From: Pseudoduganella dura
Lineage (GTDB): Bacteria; Pseudomonadota; Gammaproteobacteria; Burkholderiales; Burkholderiaceae_D
Direction of reading: 5' to 3'
DNA: 64,000 nucleotides
Assembly (NCBI RefSeq): GCF_009727155.1
Contig: NZ_WNWM01000002.1
Coordinates: 1,550,001 to 1,614,000, forward strand
The first letter of the stretch is position 1, and every line of letters starts with the position of its first letter. Position numbers and translations under genes: made by a program. Below the pieces are notes generated by a model. It saw only the letters and a list, made by a program, of their open reading frames with translations, did not search any database and was not told the origin of the DNA. Below are positions 33,972-47,064 of the stretch, piece after piece.

Positions 33972-34358
33972 TTACTCTGCTGCTTTGGCCACGGCAACGC
34001 GGCGTTGTGGCAGTTTTTCCTTGATACGTGCGGATTTGCCCGAACGCTCGCGCAGGTAGTACAGCTTGGCGCGACGGACGTCACCACGACGCTTCACTTC
34101 GATCGAAGCGATCAGCGGGGAATACAGCTGGAAGGTACGCTCGACGCCTTCGCCGGACGAGATTTTACGAACGATGAAGTTCGAGTTCAGGCCACGGTTG
34201 CGGCGGGCGATCACGACGCCTTCGTAAGCCTGGGCGCGCTTGCGCGTGCCTTCGACCACGTTCACGTTCACCACCACGGTATCGCCAGGGGCGAAATCGG
34301 GGATGCTCTTGCCCAGGCGAGCGATTTCTTCCTGCTCGAGTTGCTGAATCAGATCCAT
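33972..34358 (-). CDS. rplS: 50S ribosomal protein L19
   Basis: This 128-residue protein is L19, located at the 30S-50S interface. The family pattern ([50 protein letters not shown]) is complete. ATG 34358 with GGAG upstream is used instead of the longer frame. It is the last gene of rpsP-rimM-trmD-rplS, followed by a strong terminator. Confidence 0.98.
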   Translation of the reverse strand: MDLIQQLEQEEIARLGKSIPDFAPGDTVVVNVNVVEGTRKRAQAYEGVVIARRNRGLNSNFIVRKISSGEGVERTFQLYSPLIASIEVKRRGDVRRAKLYYLRERSGKSARIKEKLPQRRVAVAKAAE

Positions 34359-34489
34359 TTTATGACTCCAGTAACCATCTTGCCGGCGCACGTTTCGGTA
34401 GCCCGGTAGAGGATGGGGTTATACAAGCGGGCCACGATTGGCCCGCACGGTTACAGCACGGTTACAGCACTTCCACTACCAAACTGCTA

Positions 34490-35251
34490 CTACTGCGCAG
34501 GTTTTGCCGAACCTGCCAAAAACTTTTCATCCTGCTTGCTCAGGAGCCCGGCGTCGCGGGCTTTCTCGAGCAGATCGGGACGCTTGTCCGATGTCGCCTC
34601 GAGCATCCGCTCGCGGCGCCACTTGTTGATCTCGGCGTGGTTCCCGCCCATCAGCACGGGCGGCACGGCGACACCTTCATACACTTCGGGCCGCGTGTAA
34701 TGCGGCGAATCCAGCAGGCCGTTGACGAAGCTGTCCTCGACGGCCGATGCATCGGTGTTCAGCACGCCGGGCAACAGCCGCACCACCGCATCCATCAGCG
34801 CCATCGCCGGCAATTCGCCGCCGGACAGGACGAAATCGCCGAGGCTGATTTCCTCGTCGACGCAGCGGTCCAGCAAGCGCTGGTCCACCGCCTCGTAGCG
34901 GCCGCACAGGATCACGAGCCCGGGTTCGCTCTTCAACTCCACCACCTTCGCATGCGTCAGCGGCCGGCCTTGCGGGGACATGAACACCACGCGCGGCGCC
35001 GGCAACCCGGCCACGACCTGGCGCGTTTTCGCGGCGGCAATCGTTGCCTCCAGCGGCTTCGCCAGCATCACCATGCCGGGGCCGCCGCCGTAAGGGCGAT
35101 CGTCCACGGTACGGTGGTTGTCGGTTGTGAAATCACGGGGATTCCACAGGTTCAGGCCCCACCGCCCCTGCTCGTGGGCACGGCGCGTAACGCCGGACTG
35201 CGTGAGCGCGGCGAACATCTCGGGGAACAGGGTAACAACGTCGAACTGCAT
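34490..35251 (-). CDS. trmD: tRNA (guanine-37-N1)-methyltransferase
   Basis: This 253-residue SPOUT-class methyltransferase makes m1G37 in tRNA to prevent frameshifting. Motifs of the trefoil knot, [14 protein letters not shown] and [15 protein letters not shown], are present, as is the N-terminal [13 protein letters not shown] loop. ATG 35251 gives the canonical [13 protein letters not shown] start. It sits in the conserved ribosomal operon between rimM and rplS. Confidence 0.98.
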   Translation of the reverse strand: MQFDVVTLFPEMFAALTQSGVTRRAHEQGRWGLNLWNPRDFTTDNHRTVDDRPYGGGPGMVMLAKPLEATIAAAKTRQVVAGLPAPRVVFMSPQGRPLTHAKVVELKSEPGLVILCGRYEAVDQRLLDRCVDEEISLGDFVLSGGELPAMALMDAVVRLLPGVLNTDASAVEDSFVNGLLDSPHYTRPEVYEGVAVPPVLMGGNHAEINKWRRERMLEATSDKRPDLLEKARDAGLLSKQDEKFLAGSAKPAQ

Positions 35252-35282
35252 CGGATTCGGATCTTCGCGGCTGGCGCGGCAC

Positions 35283-35882
35283 TCAGTAATCGAGGCCCCA
35301 GTCCACGACGATCTTCTTCGCAGCCTTGTCCACCGTGATGATGAACTGGTCAACGAACGGGATGAGACGTTCATCGGTGGATTGCGAACCGTCCGGCGCG
35401 GCGGCAGGCGTCACGCGCAGGATCGATTGCGGTCCGTTGCTCATCATGTCGTGCACCACGCCCAGGCTTTCGCCCTGCTGGTTTTCGACTGCCAGTCCGA
35501 TCAGGTCGGACCAGTAGAATTCATCTTCATCGTCCAGTTTTGGAAACTGGCTGCGCGGGATGAAGACCGCGGCGCCCTTCAGCGCTTCCGCCCGGTCGCG
35601 ATCGGCGATCTCGACCAGTGTGGCGACCACGTCGCCCGAATGCATCTTGGCCCGTTTGACTTCGACGCCATGCAGGCCCGGCTTGTCCAGCCACCAGGTT
35701 TTAGCGTGCAGCAAGGCATCGGCATCCGTGGAGAACGGACGAATCCGCACTCCGCCAACCAGACCGTAGGCCCCGAAAATGAAGCCTACCTGTACCAGGT
35801 CGTCCGGAACCTGCGCGGGACTCTGCGCAGCAACCACCGCTGCGTTATTCCCGGACTCGCTCTTGCTGCTCAAACCGCTCAA
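35283..35882 (-). CDS. rimM: Ribosome maturation factor RimM
   Basis: Up to 199 residues. RimM assists 30S head maturation with S19. The N-terminal barrel ([21 protein letters not shown]) and the PRC-barrel C-terminal half ([17 protein letters not shown]) are recognisable. The N-terminus has about 25 extra low-complexity residues with no ATG; TTG 35882 or 35873 are possible starts, so the exact 5' end is uncertain. It starts 12 bases after rpsP. Confidence 0.95.
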   Translation of the reverse strand: MSGLSSKSESGNNAAVVAAQSPAQVPDDLVQVGFIFGAYGLVGGVRIRPFSTDADALLHAKTWWLDKPGLHGVEVKRAKMHSGDVVATLVEIADRDRAEALKGAAVFIPRSQFPKLDDEDEFYWSDLIGLAVENQQGESLGVVHDMMSNGPQSILRVTPAAAPDGSQSTDERLIPFVDQFIITVDKAAKKIVVDWGLDY

Positions 35883-35894
35883 ACCTGCGAAAAC

Positions 35895-36140
35895 TTAAAC
35901 TGCTTTGCCGGAGTTGATCAGACGCTCGACAGCCGGGGACAGCTGTGCGCCCACGCCTTGCCAGTAAGCCAGACGGTCTGCAGCAACGCGCAGAGGCACT
36001 TCCTGGCCCGATGCCATCGGGTTGTAGAAACCGATGCGCTCGACGAAGCGGCCGTCACGACGATTGCGGGAATCGGTTGCAACGATGTTGTAGAAAGGGC
36101 GCTTCTTGGCACCACCACGAGCTAAACGAATAACGACCAT
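35895..36140 (-). CDS. rpsP: 30S ribosomal protein S16
   Basis: This 81-residue S16 protein has the start [20 protein letters not shown] and the [17 protein letters not shown] motif. It is first gene of the rpsP-rimM-trmD-rplS operon. ATG 36140 is used; the longer frame to 36200 runs through the promoter. Confidence 0.98.
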   Translation of the reverse strand: MVVIRLARGGAKKRPFYNIVATDSRNRRDGRFVERIGFYNPMASGQEVPLRVAADRLAYWQGVGAQLSPAVERLINSGKAV

Positions 36141-36180
36141 AATATTTCCAAAAAGTGTGCTGAGACGAAAAAAGCCGCCG

Positions 36181-36210
36181 ATTATAGCGTGCTTCTTCAT
36201 TGCCCAGCAA
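36181..36210 (-). promoter_or_regulatory. Sigma-70 promoter of the rpsP operon
   Basis: On the minus strand TTGCTG (36210-36205) and TATAAT (36186-36181) are separated by 18 bases, about 40 bases before the rpsP ATG. Confidence 0.75.
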
Positions 36211-36378
36211 GAATTAATGACGATGGTGAGAGTTGGGGCAATCCATGATTATCGCTTACTTAACGGCGATCGGCAATCGTAAATTGGCGTCGCCCGGGTA
36301 TCGGCAGTCGTTCCGCCCGACACAAACGGCGAAATTTGCCCGATACTGCGAGGTTCCCGGAAACTTTGCCATTCAAGC

Positions 36379-36789
36379 ATGTCGCACAAAAACAAGACAC
36401 TGGCCACGCTGCTTGCCTTCATCCTCGGCGGAGTGGGCATCCACCGCTTTTACCTGAAGGGCGGCAAGGACCGCTGGGGCTGGCTGCATGCCGCCGCCCT
36501 GCCCGCCTGCGGCATCGTGATGAGCGCGGCACCGCGGGCGGACTGGTATTTCTGGTACCTGCCGCTGACACTATCGGTGCTGGCCGCGTGCATCGAGGCG
36601 CTGGTGCTGGGCCTGATGCCGGATGAAAAGTGGGATGGCCGATACAACGCCGGCTCCGGACGCCGCAGCGATTCGCGCTGGCCGCTGGCGGTGATCATCG
36701 TCGCCACGCTGATGGTGGGTGCCGGCCTGCTGATCGCCACGCTCGCCCGCTTTTTCGACCTGCTGTACACGGGCGGCGCCTACGGTTGA
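36379..36789 (+). CDS. TM2-domain membrane protein
   Basis: This 136-residue protein has the N-terminal TM2 domain signature, a helix ATLLAFILGGVGIHRFYLKG with GxxGxHRFYL. Two to three further hydrophobic segments follow, and a polar stretch (SGRRSDSRW) precedes the last one. TM2 proteins are small integral membrane proteins without an assigned function in bacteria. It is a lone gene divergent from the rpsP operon. Confidence 0.82.
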   Translation: MSHKNKTLATLLAFILGGVGIHRFYLKGGKDRWGWLHAAALPACGIVMSAAPRADWYFWYLPLTLSVLAACIEALVLGLMPDEKWDGRYNAGSGRRSDSRWPLAVIIVATLMVGAGLLIATLARFFDLLYTGGAYG

Positions 36790-36889
36790 GTCCACGGCAT
36801 TTTCGCAATTACAACAGATTACAATTTGCCAAGCGTGCGGGGCTGCAGGGCGCCTATACTGCGCCCATCAGACATTACCTGGAGCAATC

Positions 36890-37324
36890 ATGAAATTCCG
36901 CACTGCACTTTCCACGACCCTCGCCACGCTCGCCCTGTCCACCACGCTGATGGCAGGCGCCCACGCCGATCCGCACCACAAGAAACGCGTTTGCAACGAT
37001 TGCGGGAAGGTGACCGGCGTGCGCGTCGTGGAACAGCATGGCAAGGGTGGCGCCACCGGCGTCATCGTCGGCGGCCTGGCCGGCGGCCTGCTGGGCAACC
37101 AGGTCGGCAGCGGTACCGGCCGCGACCTGGCCACCGTGGCCGGCGCCGTCGGCGGCGCCTATGCCGGCAAGCATATCGAAGGCCGGATGAAAACCGACAA
37201 GACCTGGAAGGTCAGCGTGCGTTACGAAAACGGCCGCACCGGCACGTACAGCTTCGCCGACGACCCGCACATGCGCAAGGGCGACCGCGTGCGCAAGGAT
37301 GGCAACGGGATCGTGCGGGGCTGA
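36890..37324 (+). CDS. Secreted glycine-zipper 2TM-domain protein
   Basis: This 144-residue protein has a signal peptide (to about AHA, residue 26) and a CNDCG motif. A glycine-zipper segment of small residues (GGLAGGLLGNQVG, AGAVGGAYAG) of the SlyB/Rick_17kDa type follows, then a C-terminal strand region (YENGRTGTYSF, GDRVRK). There is no lipobox, so it is probably periplasmic or inserted by the zipper in the outer membrane. The family is linked to envelope integrity; the specific role is unknown. A terminator follows at 37409. Confidence 0.8.
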   Translation: MKFRTALSTTLATLALSTTLMAGAHADPHHKKRVCNDCGKVTGVRVVEQHGKGGATGVIVGGLAGGLLGNQVGSGTGRDLATVAGAVGGAYAGKHIEGRMKTDKTWKVSVRYENGRTGTYSFADDPHMRKGDRVRKDGNGIVRG

Positions 37325-37408
37325 TCAGGCGCCATGAACATGGCGCCACGCTCTGCGTTCGAGGCGCTATTGCCTCGGCAGGGCCTGGTGTGAATGGATA
37401 GCTGGAAG

Positions 37409-37445
37409 AACGGGGCCTCCGAAATGCCGGAGCGCCCCGTTTTTT
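37409..37445 (+). terminator. Intrinsic terminator after the glycine-zipper gene
   Basis: A two-part stem ACGGGG/CCCCGT and CTCCG/CGGAG with small bulges is followed by six T residues. It lies between the convergent glycine-zipper and acyl-CoA dehydrogenase genes. Confidence 0.8.
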
Positions 37446-37469
37446 ATGGCTGCCTCAGCCTTCGGCGAC

Positions 37470-39272
37470 TCAGAACATCGCTTCCGGCAGCGCCAGCACG
37501 CCGGCATGGCCGTCGACGATGGCGGCGCGCATCGCGGTCGATTGCGCCACGAAGTGGTCGGCAAAGAAGCGCGCGGTGGCGATCTTGGCCTGGTAGAAGG
37601 CCGCGTCGCCGCCGCCGGACGACAGCTTCTGCTGTGCGATCAGCGCGGCGCGGGCCATCTGCCAGCCGCCCAGCACGATGCCGGCCAGCTTCAGGTAGGG
37701 CACGCTGCCGGCGAACACGGCCTTCACATCGCTTTTCGCATTGCCCAGCACGAAGTCGACCACCGCTTCCAGGTCGGCCGCGCCCTGCTCCAGGCGCGCA
37801 CGGATCGACGAAAAGTCGGCGGCAAAGTCGCCACCTTCGAGCTCGCCCAGCTGCGTGGCGGTCGCGCGGGCCTGCGCCAGCAGGTGCTTCGCCACCTTGC
37901 CGCCGTCGCGCAGCGTCTTGCGGCCGACCAGGTCGTTGGCCTGGATCGCCGTGGTGCCTTCGTAGATCGTCAGGATCTTGGCATCGCGGTAGTGCTGCGC
38001 GGCGCCCGTCTCCTCGATGAAGCCCATGCCGCCGTGCACCTGCACGCCGTCGCGCGCCACGTTCTCGCTCATCTCCGTCGACCAGCCCTTGATGACCGGC
38101 ACCAGGTACTCGTACACGGCCTGGTGGGCGGCGCGCGTTTCCTCATCCTGGTGGTGGTGGGCGATGTCGTGGAAGCCCGCGCCCACGTAGGCCAGCGCGC
38201 GCGCGGCCTCGGTCTGCGCACGCATCGACATCAGCATGCGCCGCACGTCCGGGTGGTGAATGATCGGCACCGGGCCGCTGGAGCCGGCCACGTCGCGCGA
38301 CTGCACGCGGTCGCGGGCGAATGCGACAGCCTTCTGGTATGCGTTCTCGGCCAGCCCGATGCCCTGCATGCCCACGCCGAAGCGGGCCGCGTTCATCATG
38401 ATGAACATGTATTCGAGGCCGCGGTTTTCCTCGCCCACCAGTGTGCCGATCGCGCCGCCGTGGTCGCCGAACTGCAGCACCGCCGTGGGGCTGGCCTTGA
38501 TGCCCAGCTTGTGCTCGATGGAGACGCAGTGCACGTCGTTGCGCGCCCCCGGGGAACCATCGGCGTTCACCATGAACTTCGGCACGATGAACAGCGAGAT
38601 GCCCTTCACGCCCGGCGGCGCGTCCGGCGTACGCGCCAGCACCAGGTGGGCGATGTTCTCCGTCATGTCGTGCTCGCCGTACGTGATGAAGATCTTGGTA
38701 CCGAACACCTTGTAGGTGCCGTCGCCCTGCGGCTCGGCACGGGTGCGCACGGCGGCCAGGTCGGAGCCGGCCTGGGGCTCGGTCAGGTTCATCGTGCCGG
38801 TCCACTTGCCCGTGACGAGCGGCTCCAGGTACGTGGCCTTCTGTTCGTCGCTGCCGGCCGTCAGCAGCGCCTCGATGGCGCCGTCGGACAGCAGCGCCAC
38901 CAGTGCGAACGACAGGTTCGCCCCATGCAGCATTTCCACGCACGGCGTGCCGATCAATTTCGGCAAGCCCTGGCCGCCGAATTCCTGCGGGTGCTGCAGG
39001 CCTTGCCAGCCGGCGTCCGCGAACTGGCGGAACGCTTCCTTGAAGCCTTTCGTCGTGGTGACCTGGCCGTCGTGCCAGTAGCTCGGCTCCTTGTCGCCGG
39101 CGTGGTTCAGCGGCTCGATCACGCCGCTGACGAACTTGGCGTTCTCTTCCAGCACGGCTTCGGCGGTGTCGCGCGTGGCGTCTTCGCAGCCGGGCAGCGC
39201 GCTCACGGCATCCAGGTTGGCCAGTTCGTTCATCACGAACAGCATTTCTTTGATCGGGGCGGTATAGCTCAT
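37470..39272 (-). CDS. Acyl-CoA dehydrogenase, long DmdC/FadE-like type
   Basis: This 600-residue flavoprotein has an extra N-terminal helical domain (SYTAPIKEMLFVMNEL) before the standard dehydrogenase core (MNLTEPQAGSDL FAD-binding strand, VHGGMGFIEETGAAQHYRD, IYEGTT) and a C-terminal extension. This architecture is shared with the 3-methylmercaptopropionyl-CoA dehydrogenase-like group, usually annotated for short or medium acyl-CoA. Electrons would go to the EtfAB encoded directly upstream. A GGAGA site precedes ATG 39272, immediately after the T-tract of the etfA terminator. Confidence 0.9.
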   Translation of the reverse strand: MSYTAPIKEMLFVMNELANLDAVSALPGCEDATRDTAEAVLEENAKFVSGVIEPLNHAGDKEPSYWHDGQVTTTKGFKEAFRQFADAGWQGLQHPQEFGGQGLPKLIGTPCVEMLHGANLSFALVALLSDGAIEALLTAGSDEQKATYLEPLVTGKWTGTMNLTEPQAGSDLAAVRTRAEPQGDGTYKVFGTKIFITYGEHDMTENIAHLVLARTPDAPPGVKGISLFIVPKFMVNADGSPGARNDVHCVSIEHKLGIKASPTAVLQFGDHGGAIGTLVGEENRGLEYMFIMMNAARFGVGMQGIGLAENAYQKAVAFARDRVQSRDVAGSSGPVPIIHHPDVRRMLMSMRAQTEAARALAYVGAGFHDIAHHHQDEETRAAHQAVYEYLVPVIKGWSTEMSENVARDGVQVHGGMGFIEETGAAQHYRDAKILTIYEGTTAIQANDLVGRKTLRDGGKVAKHLLAQARATATQLGELEGGDFAADFSSIRARLEQGAADLEAVVDFVLGNAKSDVKAVFAGSVPYLKLAGIVLGGWQMARAALIAQQKLSSGGGDAAFYQAKIATARFFADHFVAQSTAMRAAIVDGHAGVLALPEAMF

Positions 39273-39282
39273 TGTCGTCTCC

Positions 39283-39330
39283 AAAAAAAAGCCACGGTGG
39301 CCGGGCGGTGGTGCCTGGCCAGCGTGGCTC
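39283..39330 (-). terminator. Terminator between etfA and the acyl-CoA dehydrogenase gene
   Basis: On the minus strand a GCCACG/CGTGGC-based stem with an inner TGGCC/GGCCA pairing ends in eight T residues (A8 at 39283-39290). The T-tract is directly followed by the GGAGA ribosome site of the next gene. Confidence 0.8.
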
Positions 39331-39356
39331 GTTGTCAGCTCGTTGCTTGGTGGGGA

Positions 39357-40289
<933 letters not shown>

Positions 40290-40307
40290 GATGTGTGATT
40301 CCTGTAT

Positions 40308-41057
40308 TTAGATGACTTTGGCTTCGGTGCGCAGCTTCGACACCAGCGTGGCAACGTCCGGCACCATGACGCCGGCGGAGCGCTTGGCCGGCTCGGCCAC
40401 TTTCAGCGTCTTCAGGCGCGGCGTCACGTCCACGCCCAGGTCTTCCGGCTTGACCGTTTCCAGCGGCTTTTTCTTGGCCTTCATGATGTTCGGCAGCGTC
40501 ACGTAGCGCGGCTCGTTCAGGCGCAGGTCGGTGGTGACGATGGCCGGCAGCGTCAGGGCCAGGGTTTCCAGGCCGCCGTCCACTTCGCGGGTCACGGTGA
40601 CCTTGCCGTCTTCCAGCTCGACCTTCGAGGCGAACGTGGCTTGCGGCCAGCCCAGCAGCGCAGCCAGCATCTGGCCGGTCTGGTTCGAATCGTCGTCGAT
40701 GGCCTGCTTGCCCAGGATGATCAGCTGCGGCTGCTCCTTGTCGGCCAGCGCCTTCAGCAGCTTGGCCACCGCCAGCGGCTCCAGTTCGACCGTGGTCTCG
40801 ATCAGCACGCCGCGATCGGCGCCGATCGCCATGCCGGTGCGCAGCGTTTCCTGGCACTGCGCCACGCCGGCGGAAACCGCCACCACTTCCGTCACCTTGC
40901 CCGATTCCTTCAGGCGCGTGGCTTCTTCCAGGGCGATCTCGTCGAACGGGTTCATCGACATTTTGACGTTGGCGATATCGACGCCAGTGCCGTCGGACTT
41001 CACGCGCACCTTGACGTTGTAGTCGACCACGCGCTTGACAGGTACCAGGACTTTCAT
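40308..41057 (-). CDS. etfB: Electron transfer flavoprotein beta subunit
   Basis: This 249-residue EtfB binds AMP and forms the ETF heterodimer. The start [19 protein letters not shown], the [11 protein letters not shown] segment and the [13 protein letters not shown] nucleotide loop are characteristic. It is first gene of etfBA. A TATAAT hexamer lies upstream on the minus strand at 41101-41096. Confidence 0.97.
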   Translation of the reverse strand: MKVLVPVKRVVDYNVKVRVKSDGTGVDIANVKMSMNPFDEIALEEATRLKESGKVTEVVAVSAGVAQCQETLRTGMAIGADRGVLIETTVELEPLAVAKLLKALADKEQPQLIILGKQAIDDDSNQTGQMLAALLGWPQATFASKVELEDGKVTVTREVDGGLETLALTLPAIVTTDLRLNEPRYVTLPNIMKAKKKPLETVKPEDLGVDVTPRLKTLKVAEPAKRSAGVMVPDVATLVSKLRTEAKVI

Positions 41058-41234
41058 GGGATGCCTTTGGGAAAAATGATAGTGAAATGGGCTAGATTAT
41101 AGAAGTTTTTCTAGGCCGGTACGGAATTAAAGCACGACCGTACGATTTTAGGTTAGAAGCGCGCCTCTAAAAAGAAGATTGTTCGTGCAATCGGGTCGAC
41201 AGCAACGAAAGATTTTGCGTGGGACAAACAACGA

Positions 41235-41264
41235 GGGACAGTCCTGCTGCCAGGAAACTGTCCC
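41235..41264. repeat. Inverted repeat GGGACAGT/ACTGTCCC
   Basis: Two perfect 8-base arms are separated by 14 bases in the gap between etfB and tusA. It is the same style of intergenic palindrome as those near 7468 and 22698. Its function is unknown. Confidence 0.55.
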
Positions 41265-41329
41265 CTTGTGTGCTGGTGACGGCGGCCGCAGCCAGGCGCC
41301 ACCGGAAATGCGTCAGCGGTGCCGCAATC

Positions 41330-41587
41330 TCACTTGCGCTGCATCAGGAAAGTAAATTCAGCGCCCTGCTGCACGTGCGACAGCAACGGATTGCCGGTCT
41401 GCTTGGCGAACGCCTGGAAGTCGCGCACGGAACCGGGGTCGGTTGCCACGATGCGCAGCACCTGACCGCTCTCCAGTTCGGCCAGGGCCTTCTTCGCCTT
41501 CAGGATCGGCAGCGGACAATTCAGCCCGCGTGCGTCGATTTCCTTGTGAAATTCCATAATTTCGGTATCGAGTAAAGTTTCGCTCAT
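41330..41587 (-). CDS. tusA: TusA/SirA family sulfur-carrier protein
   Basis: This 85-residue protein has the family CPxP motif NCPLPILK, with the sulfur-accepting cysteine at C24. TusA receives persulfide sulfur from IscS and passes it on for 2-thiouridine in tRNA and other uses. The C-terminus (GAEFTFLMQRK) is typical. It may start at M1 or M11; GGTGAG lies before M1. It is a single gene upstream of etfB in the same direction. Confidence 0.9.
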   Translation of the reverse strand: MSETLLDTEIMEFHKEIDARGLNCPLPILKAKKALAELESGQVLRIVATDPGSVRDFQAFAKQTGNPLLSHVQQGAEFTFLMQRK

Positions 41588-42215
41588 CAGATTCTCACCA
41601 AATGTTGTGCTGATTCAGGACAGTCTACTCCAAAAAGTGCGCCTTGACGCAGTGCACCAAAAGAGTTCCCATCTCGTTGCAAATTTGCAACGTATGATTC
41701 ATTAATGGAAAGACGAGCTGGAGACAGCGGGTAAAGGCCGCAGTATAGACCTAAAATGCGCCCTGCCGCAGTGCGTCATGAACAAGCCTGGATGCACCGC
41801 GGGGTAGCACTGCACCCATGAAACTGGCTCATACCATGGTTGACCCGACTACTTTTGGTAACCGGGAACTGTTCCCATGATCTTGGAGCAGCACGCAATG
41901 CGGACGGGTATAGCTTATTTTGCGGATGAGTGCACAGATTGCGCTATTGACTCCTCACATGGCAGTAAAGTGTTGCCCGGCAGCGCCTCCCTGCCGCCCG
42001 CGGTGCCTCCTGGTAGCATTGGCCCTGCTCCTTCGCATTGCTTTATCGCAGTGCTTTCTATAACGCAGCTGACGCGCGTCGAGTTGACGCTTTTCCAGCA
42101 TGCGATGCTCAAAAGAAAAAACGCTCCTGCAGGCTGCTTGACGGATAGAATTGAATAGAATTTCATGTCGTTCCGCTACCTATAATGGCTGGTTAGATCA
42201 CTATAGGAGGCCATA
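41588..42215. other. 628-bp intergenic region without a supported gene
   Basis: There is an AT-richer stretch between tusA and the lipoprotein gene. A frame of 93 codons (41877-42158) has no ribosome site or recognisable pattern. A perfect TATAAT at 42181-42186 and a TAGGAGG ribosome site at 42204-42210 belong to the lipoprotein gene downstream. I see no RNA gene. Confidence 0.6.
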
Positions 42216-43361
42216 TTGAATAAAATTTTTACTCCACTGATCATTTGCGCCCTGCTGTCGGCCTGCGGCGGCGGCAATAACGATACCAGCCCGGTCACGG
42301 CAGCACCTGCACCCGCACCTGTCCCTGCGGCTGTGCTGACCCTGTCCAGCCCGACAATCCGGACCATCGGCAATGGCAGCGCCATTCCGCTGACCGCCAA
42401 GCTTTCCACCGCCGGCACGATCAACTGGAAACTGGCACCCGGCGCGCCGGGCACGCTCAGCGCAAGCACCGGCGAGACCGTGCGCTACCTGCCGCCGGCA
42501 AGCTGGTCCGGCACGCCCGCCGCCGTGACAGTGACCGCCAGCGGCGACGGCGCCAGCACGGCATTGACGCTGGCCGTGGCACCGGAGCCCGGCCAGCCTG
42601 GCGTGACCTGGCTACGATGGCGCAACGAAACCGACCCGACAATGCTTCAAGTACAGGATGGGGGGACGGACATGGCAGGCAATGCCTATGTATTGCTGCA
42701 GGTCCGCGTCACGCCAAGCAGAAAAGGGCCGGTTAACCTGGCCAAGATCGCGCCGGACGGCACGATCACCTCCCTGATCGGCACGACGTGGTTCGGTCAG
42801 CCCGCCGAGAACGGTAAAGATATCAGCGCCACATCGGGCGTCACGGCCGATCGCGCAGGCAATGTGTATCTTGGCATTCCATTGTATGGCCTGGGCAATT
42901 ATCCTGGCCCGCTGATCCTGAAGGTCACGCCATCGGGCGCCTGGTCCGTACTGGCGGGCGGCGGCGCGACCACCGCGATCAAGGACGGCACCGGGAGCGA
43001 GGCTCAATTCCTGTATCCGGGAATTGCCGGCATTGATAATGAAGACAATATATACGTTCTGGACGGCAATACGCCACGCAAGGTGACGCCGGCCGGTGTC
43101 GTGACGACGCTGCCAGCTTTGCCGGCCAGCCTGAATGCCGACATGGACGGCAACACCTACAGGATCTCCGAGGACAAATTGTTGCGCATATCGCCCGACG
43201 GCAAAGCCGACGAGGTCACGGGCGTGCTGTACTGTAAGGACCGGCCTGCCGGTTCGACCGCCGGTTGCCTGGGTACCGATGCCCGAAAGGTGCTTCCCCT
43301 CAGCGGTGCCTCGCTTGTCGTGTTTGGCGAGGCAGTTTACCGCGTGGTCCTGAAGCACTGA
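42216..43361 (+). CDS. Lipoprotein with NHL-like beta-propeller repeats
   Basis: This 381-residue protein has a lipoprotein signal peptide with lipobox LLSAC (acylated C17), a Pro/Ala spacer and an Ig-like domain (to about residue 130). It then has repeated segments such as VTADRAGNVYLGIP, IAGIDNEDNIYVLDG and VTPAGVV that resemble NHL propeller blades. The TTG start at 42216 is supported by TAGGAGG six bases upstream and a TATAAT further up. It is likely anchored to the outer membrane. The ligand is unknown. Its base composition is lower in GC at the 5' side than the neighbours. Confidence 0.78.
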   Translation: MNKIFTPLIICALLSACGGGNNDTSPVTAAPAPAPVPAAVLTLSSPTIRTIGNGSAIPLTAKLSTAGTINWKLAPGAPGTLSASTGETVRYLPPASWSGTPAAVTVTASGDGASTALTLAVAPEPGQPGVTWLRWRNETDPTMLQVQDGGTDMAGNAYVLLQVRVTPSRKGPVNLAKIAPDGTITSLIGTTWFGQPAENGKDISATSGVTADRAGNVYLGIPLYGLGNYPGPLILKVTPSGAWSVLAGGGATTAIKDGTGSEAQFLYPGIAGIDNEDNIYVLDGNTPRKVTPAGVVTTLPALPASLNADMDGNTYRISEDKLLRISPDGKADEVTGVLYCKDRPAGSTAGCLGTDARKVLPLSGASLVVFGEAVYRVVLKH

Positions 43362-43413
43362 ACCCTGCCCGCGCCGGCAATATTCACGCCGGGCGCGGCG
43401 GCGCAGCCTCATG

Positions 43414-43439
43414 AAAAAGGCGGCCTCGGCCGCCTTTTT
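43414..43439. terminator. Bidirectional terminator between lipoprotein and alaS
   Basis: A 12-base-pair stem AAAAAGGCGGCC with a 2-base loop gives T-tracts on both strands. It lies between convergent genes. Confidence 0.9.
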
Positions 43440-43456
43440 CATTGAAGCATGCGCAC

Positions 43457-46066
<2,610 letters not shown>

Positions 46067-46145
46067 GTTGGTGGCTTAGGTACGCTGAAGGCGGGCGCGC
46101 GCGCCCTGGCTCGAATGCAAAACGTTGATTATATAACGCTCGGCG

Positions 46146-46889
46146 TCAAATGAAGTCGGCCGGAAGCAGGTCGATCCGGTCGGTGCAGAGTGCGTCCACG
46201 CCCCAGTCGAGCAGCGTGCGCGCCCGCGCCGGGTCGTTGACGGTATAGCAAAACAGGCCGAACCCGGCGCTTTTCACGGCCTGCGCCAACGCCGGCGTCA
46301 GTCTCCGGTGGTCGGCGTGCACCGCCACCACCCCCAGTTCACGCGCCTGCCCTTCCCAGTCGGGGGGCAACGCCCCGAACAGGATCGCACGGGGCAGTTC
46401 CGGGGCCGCGGCGCGGGCGGCGCGCAACGCGGCGGTACTGAACGAGGACAGCAGCGGCAGCCCGGCGCTGTCCGTCTCCCGCGCGAACAGCGTGCGGACG
46501 GTCCCGGCGACCCACCGGCCGGTGGCCTCGTCGTGCCCCGGCGCCGGCTTGATCTCGACATTCATCCAGATACCGTGGGCCTTGCAGTATTCGGCGAACG
46601 GCACGAACAGCGGCACCGGCTCGCCGGCGAACGCCGCGCCGAACCAGCCGCCGGCATCGCGTTTCACGAGGTCGAAGGCATCCGTGTCCGGCACGCTGCC
46701 GGAGCCGGGTACGGTTCGGCCGAAATCTGCATCGTGGATGACGACGCCGATACCGTCGCGCGACAGCATCACGTCGAACTCGACGGCGCGGTAGCCGTGG
46801 CGCAGGCCGGCGGCCAGTGCTGCCAGCGTGTTTTCCGGCGCGGTCGTGCCGCCGCCGCGGTGCGCGATCATGGTTGGATAGGGCCACAT
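46146..46889 (-). CDS. ugpQ: Glycerophosphodiester phosphodiesterase
   Basis: This 247-residue cytosolic TIM-barrel enzyme has the catalytic MIAHRGGGTTAPENT segment, the VEFDVMLSRDG metal-binding strand and the NVEIKPAPG strand. It hydrolyses glycerophosphodiesters to glycerol-3-phosphate and an alcohol. The chosen ATG is 46889, giving MWPYPTMIAHRGG; ATG 46913 is an alternative. The long frame to 47063 would run through a terminator hairpin. Confidence 0.92.
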   Translation of the reverse strand: MWPYPTMIAHRGGGTTAPENTLAALAAGLRHGYRAVEFDVMLSRDGIGVVIHDADFGRTVPGSGSVPDTDAFDLVKRDAGGWFGAAFAGEPVPLFVPFAEYCKAHGIWMNVEIKPAPGHDEATGRWVAGTVRTLFARETDSAGLPLLSSFSTAALRAARAAAPELPRAILFGALPPDWEGQARELGVVAVHADHRRLTPALAQAVKSAGFGLFCYTVNDPARARTLLDWGVDALCTDRIDLLPADFI

Positions 46890-46937
46890 GGTTGCCACAC
46901 TACCATGCGTCATGACGAACGAAGCAGGAACGAGGCG

Positions 46938-46970
46938 AAAAAAGGCCGCTTCGTTGTTGGCGAAGCGGCC
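46938..46970 (-). terminator. Terminator of the upstream small gene
   Basis: On the minus strand a 10-base-pair stem GGCCGCTTCG/CGAAGCGGCC with a 7-base loop is followed by six T residues. It ends the transcript of the 107-residue gene at 47065-47388. Confidence 0.88.
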
Positions 46971-47064
46971 CTGCAAAGCGCCGGTCGAGCCCGCAGATGG
47001 TCCCCACGGCGGGGTCTGCCGCGGCGCTGGTCCGGGACATGGACCCCGGCGCCGTCGCCCCAAC

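Noticed and set aside
41877..42158. Frame of 93 codons in the gap after tusA
   Set aside because: No ribosome site, no recognisable pattern, and no neighbour context; kept only as part of the intergenic note.
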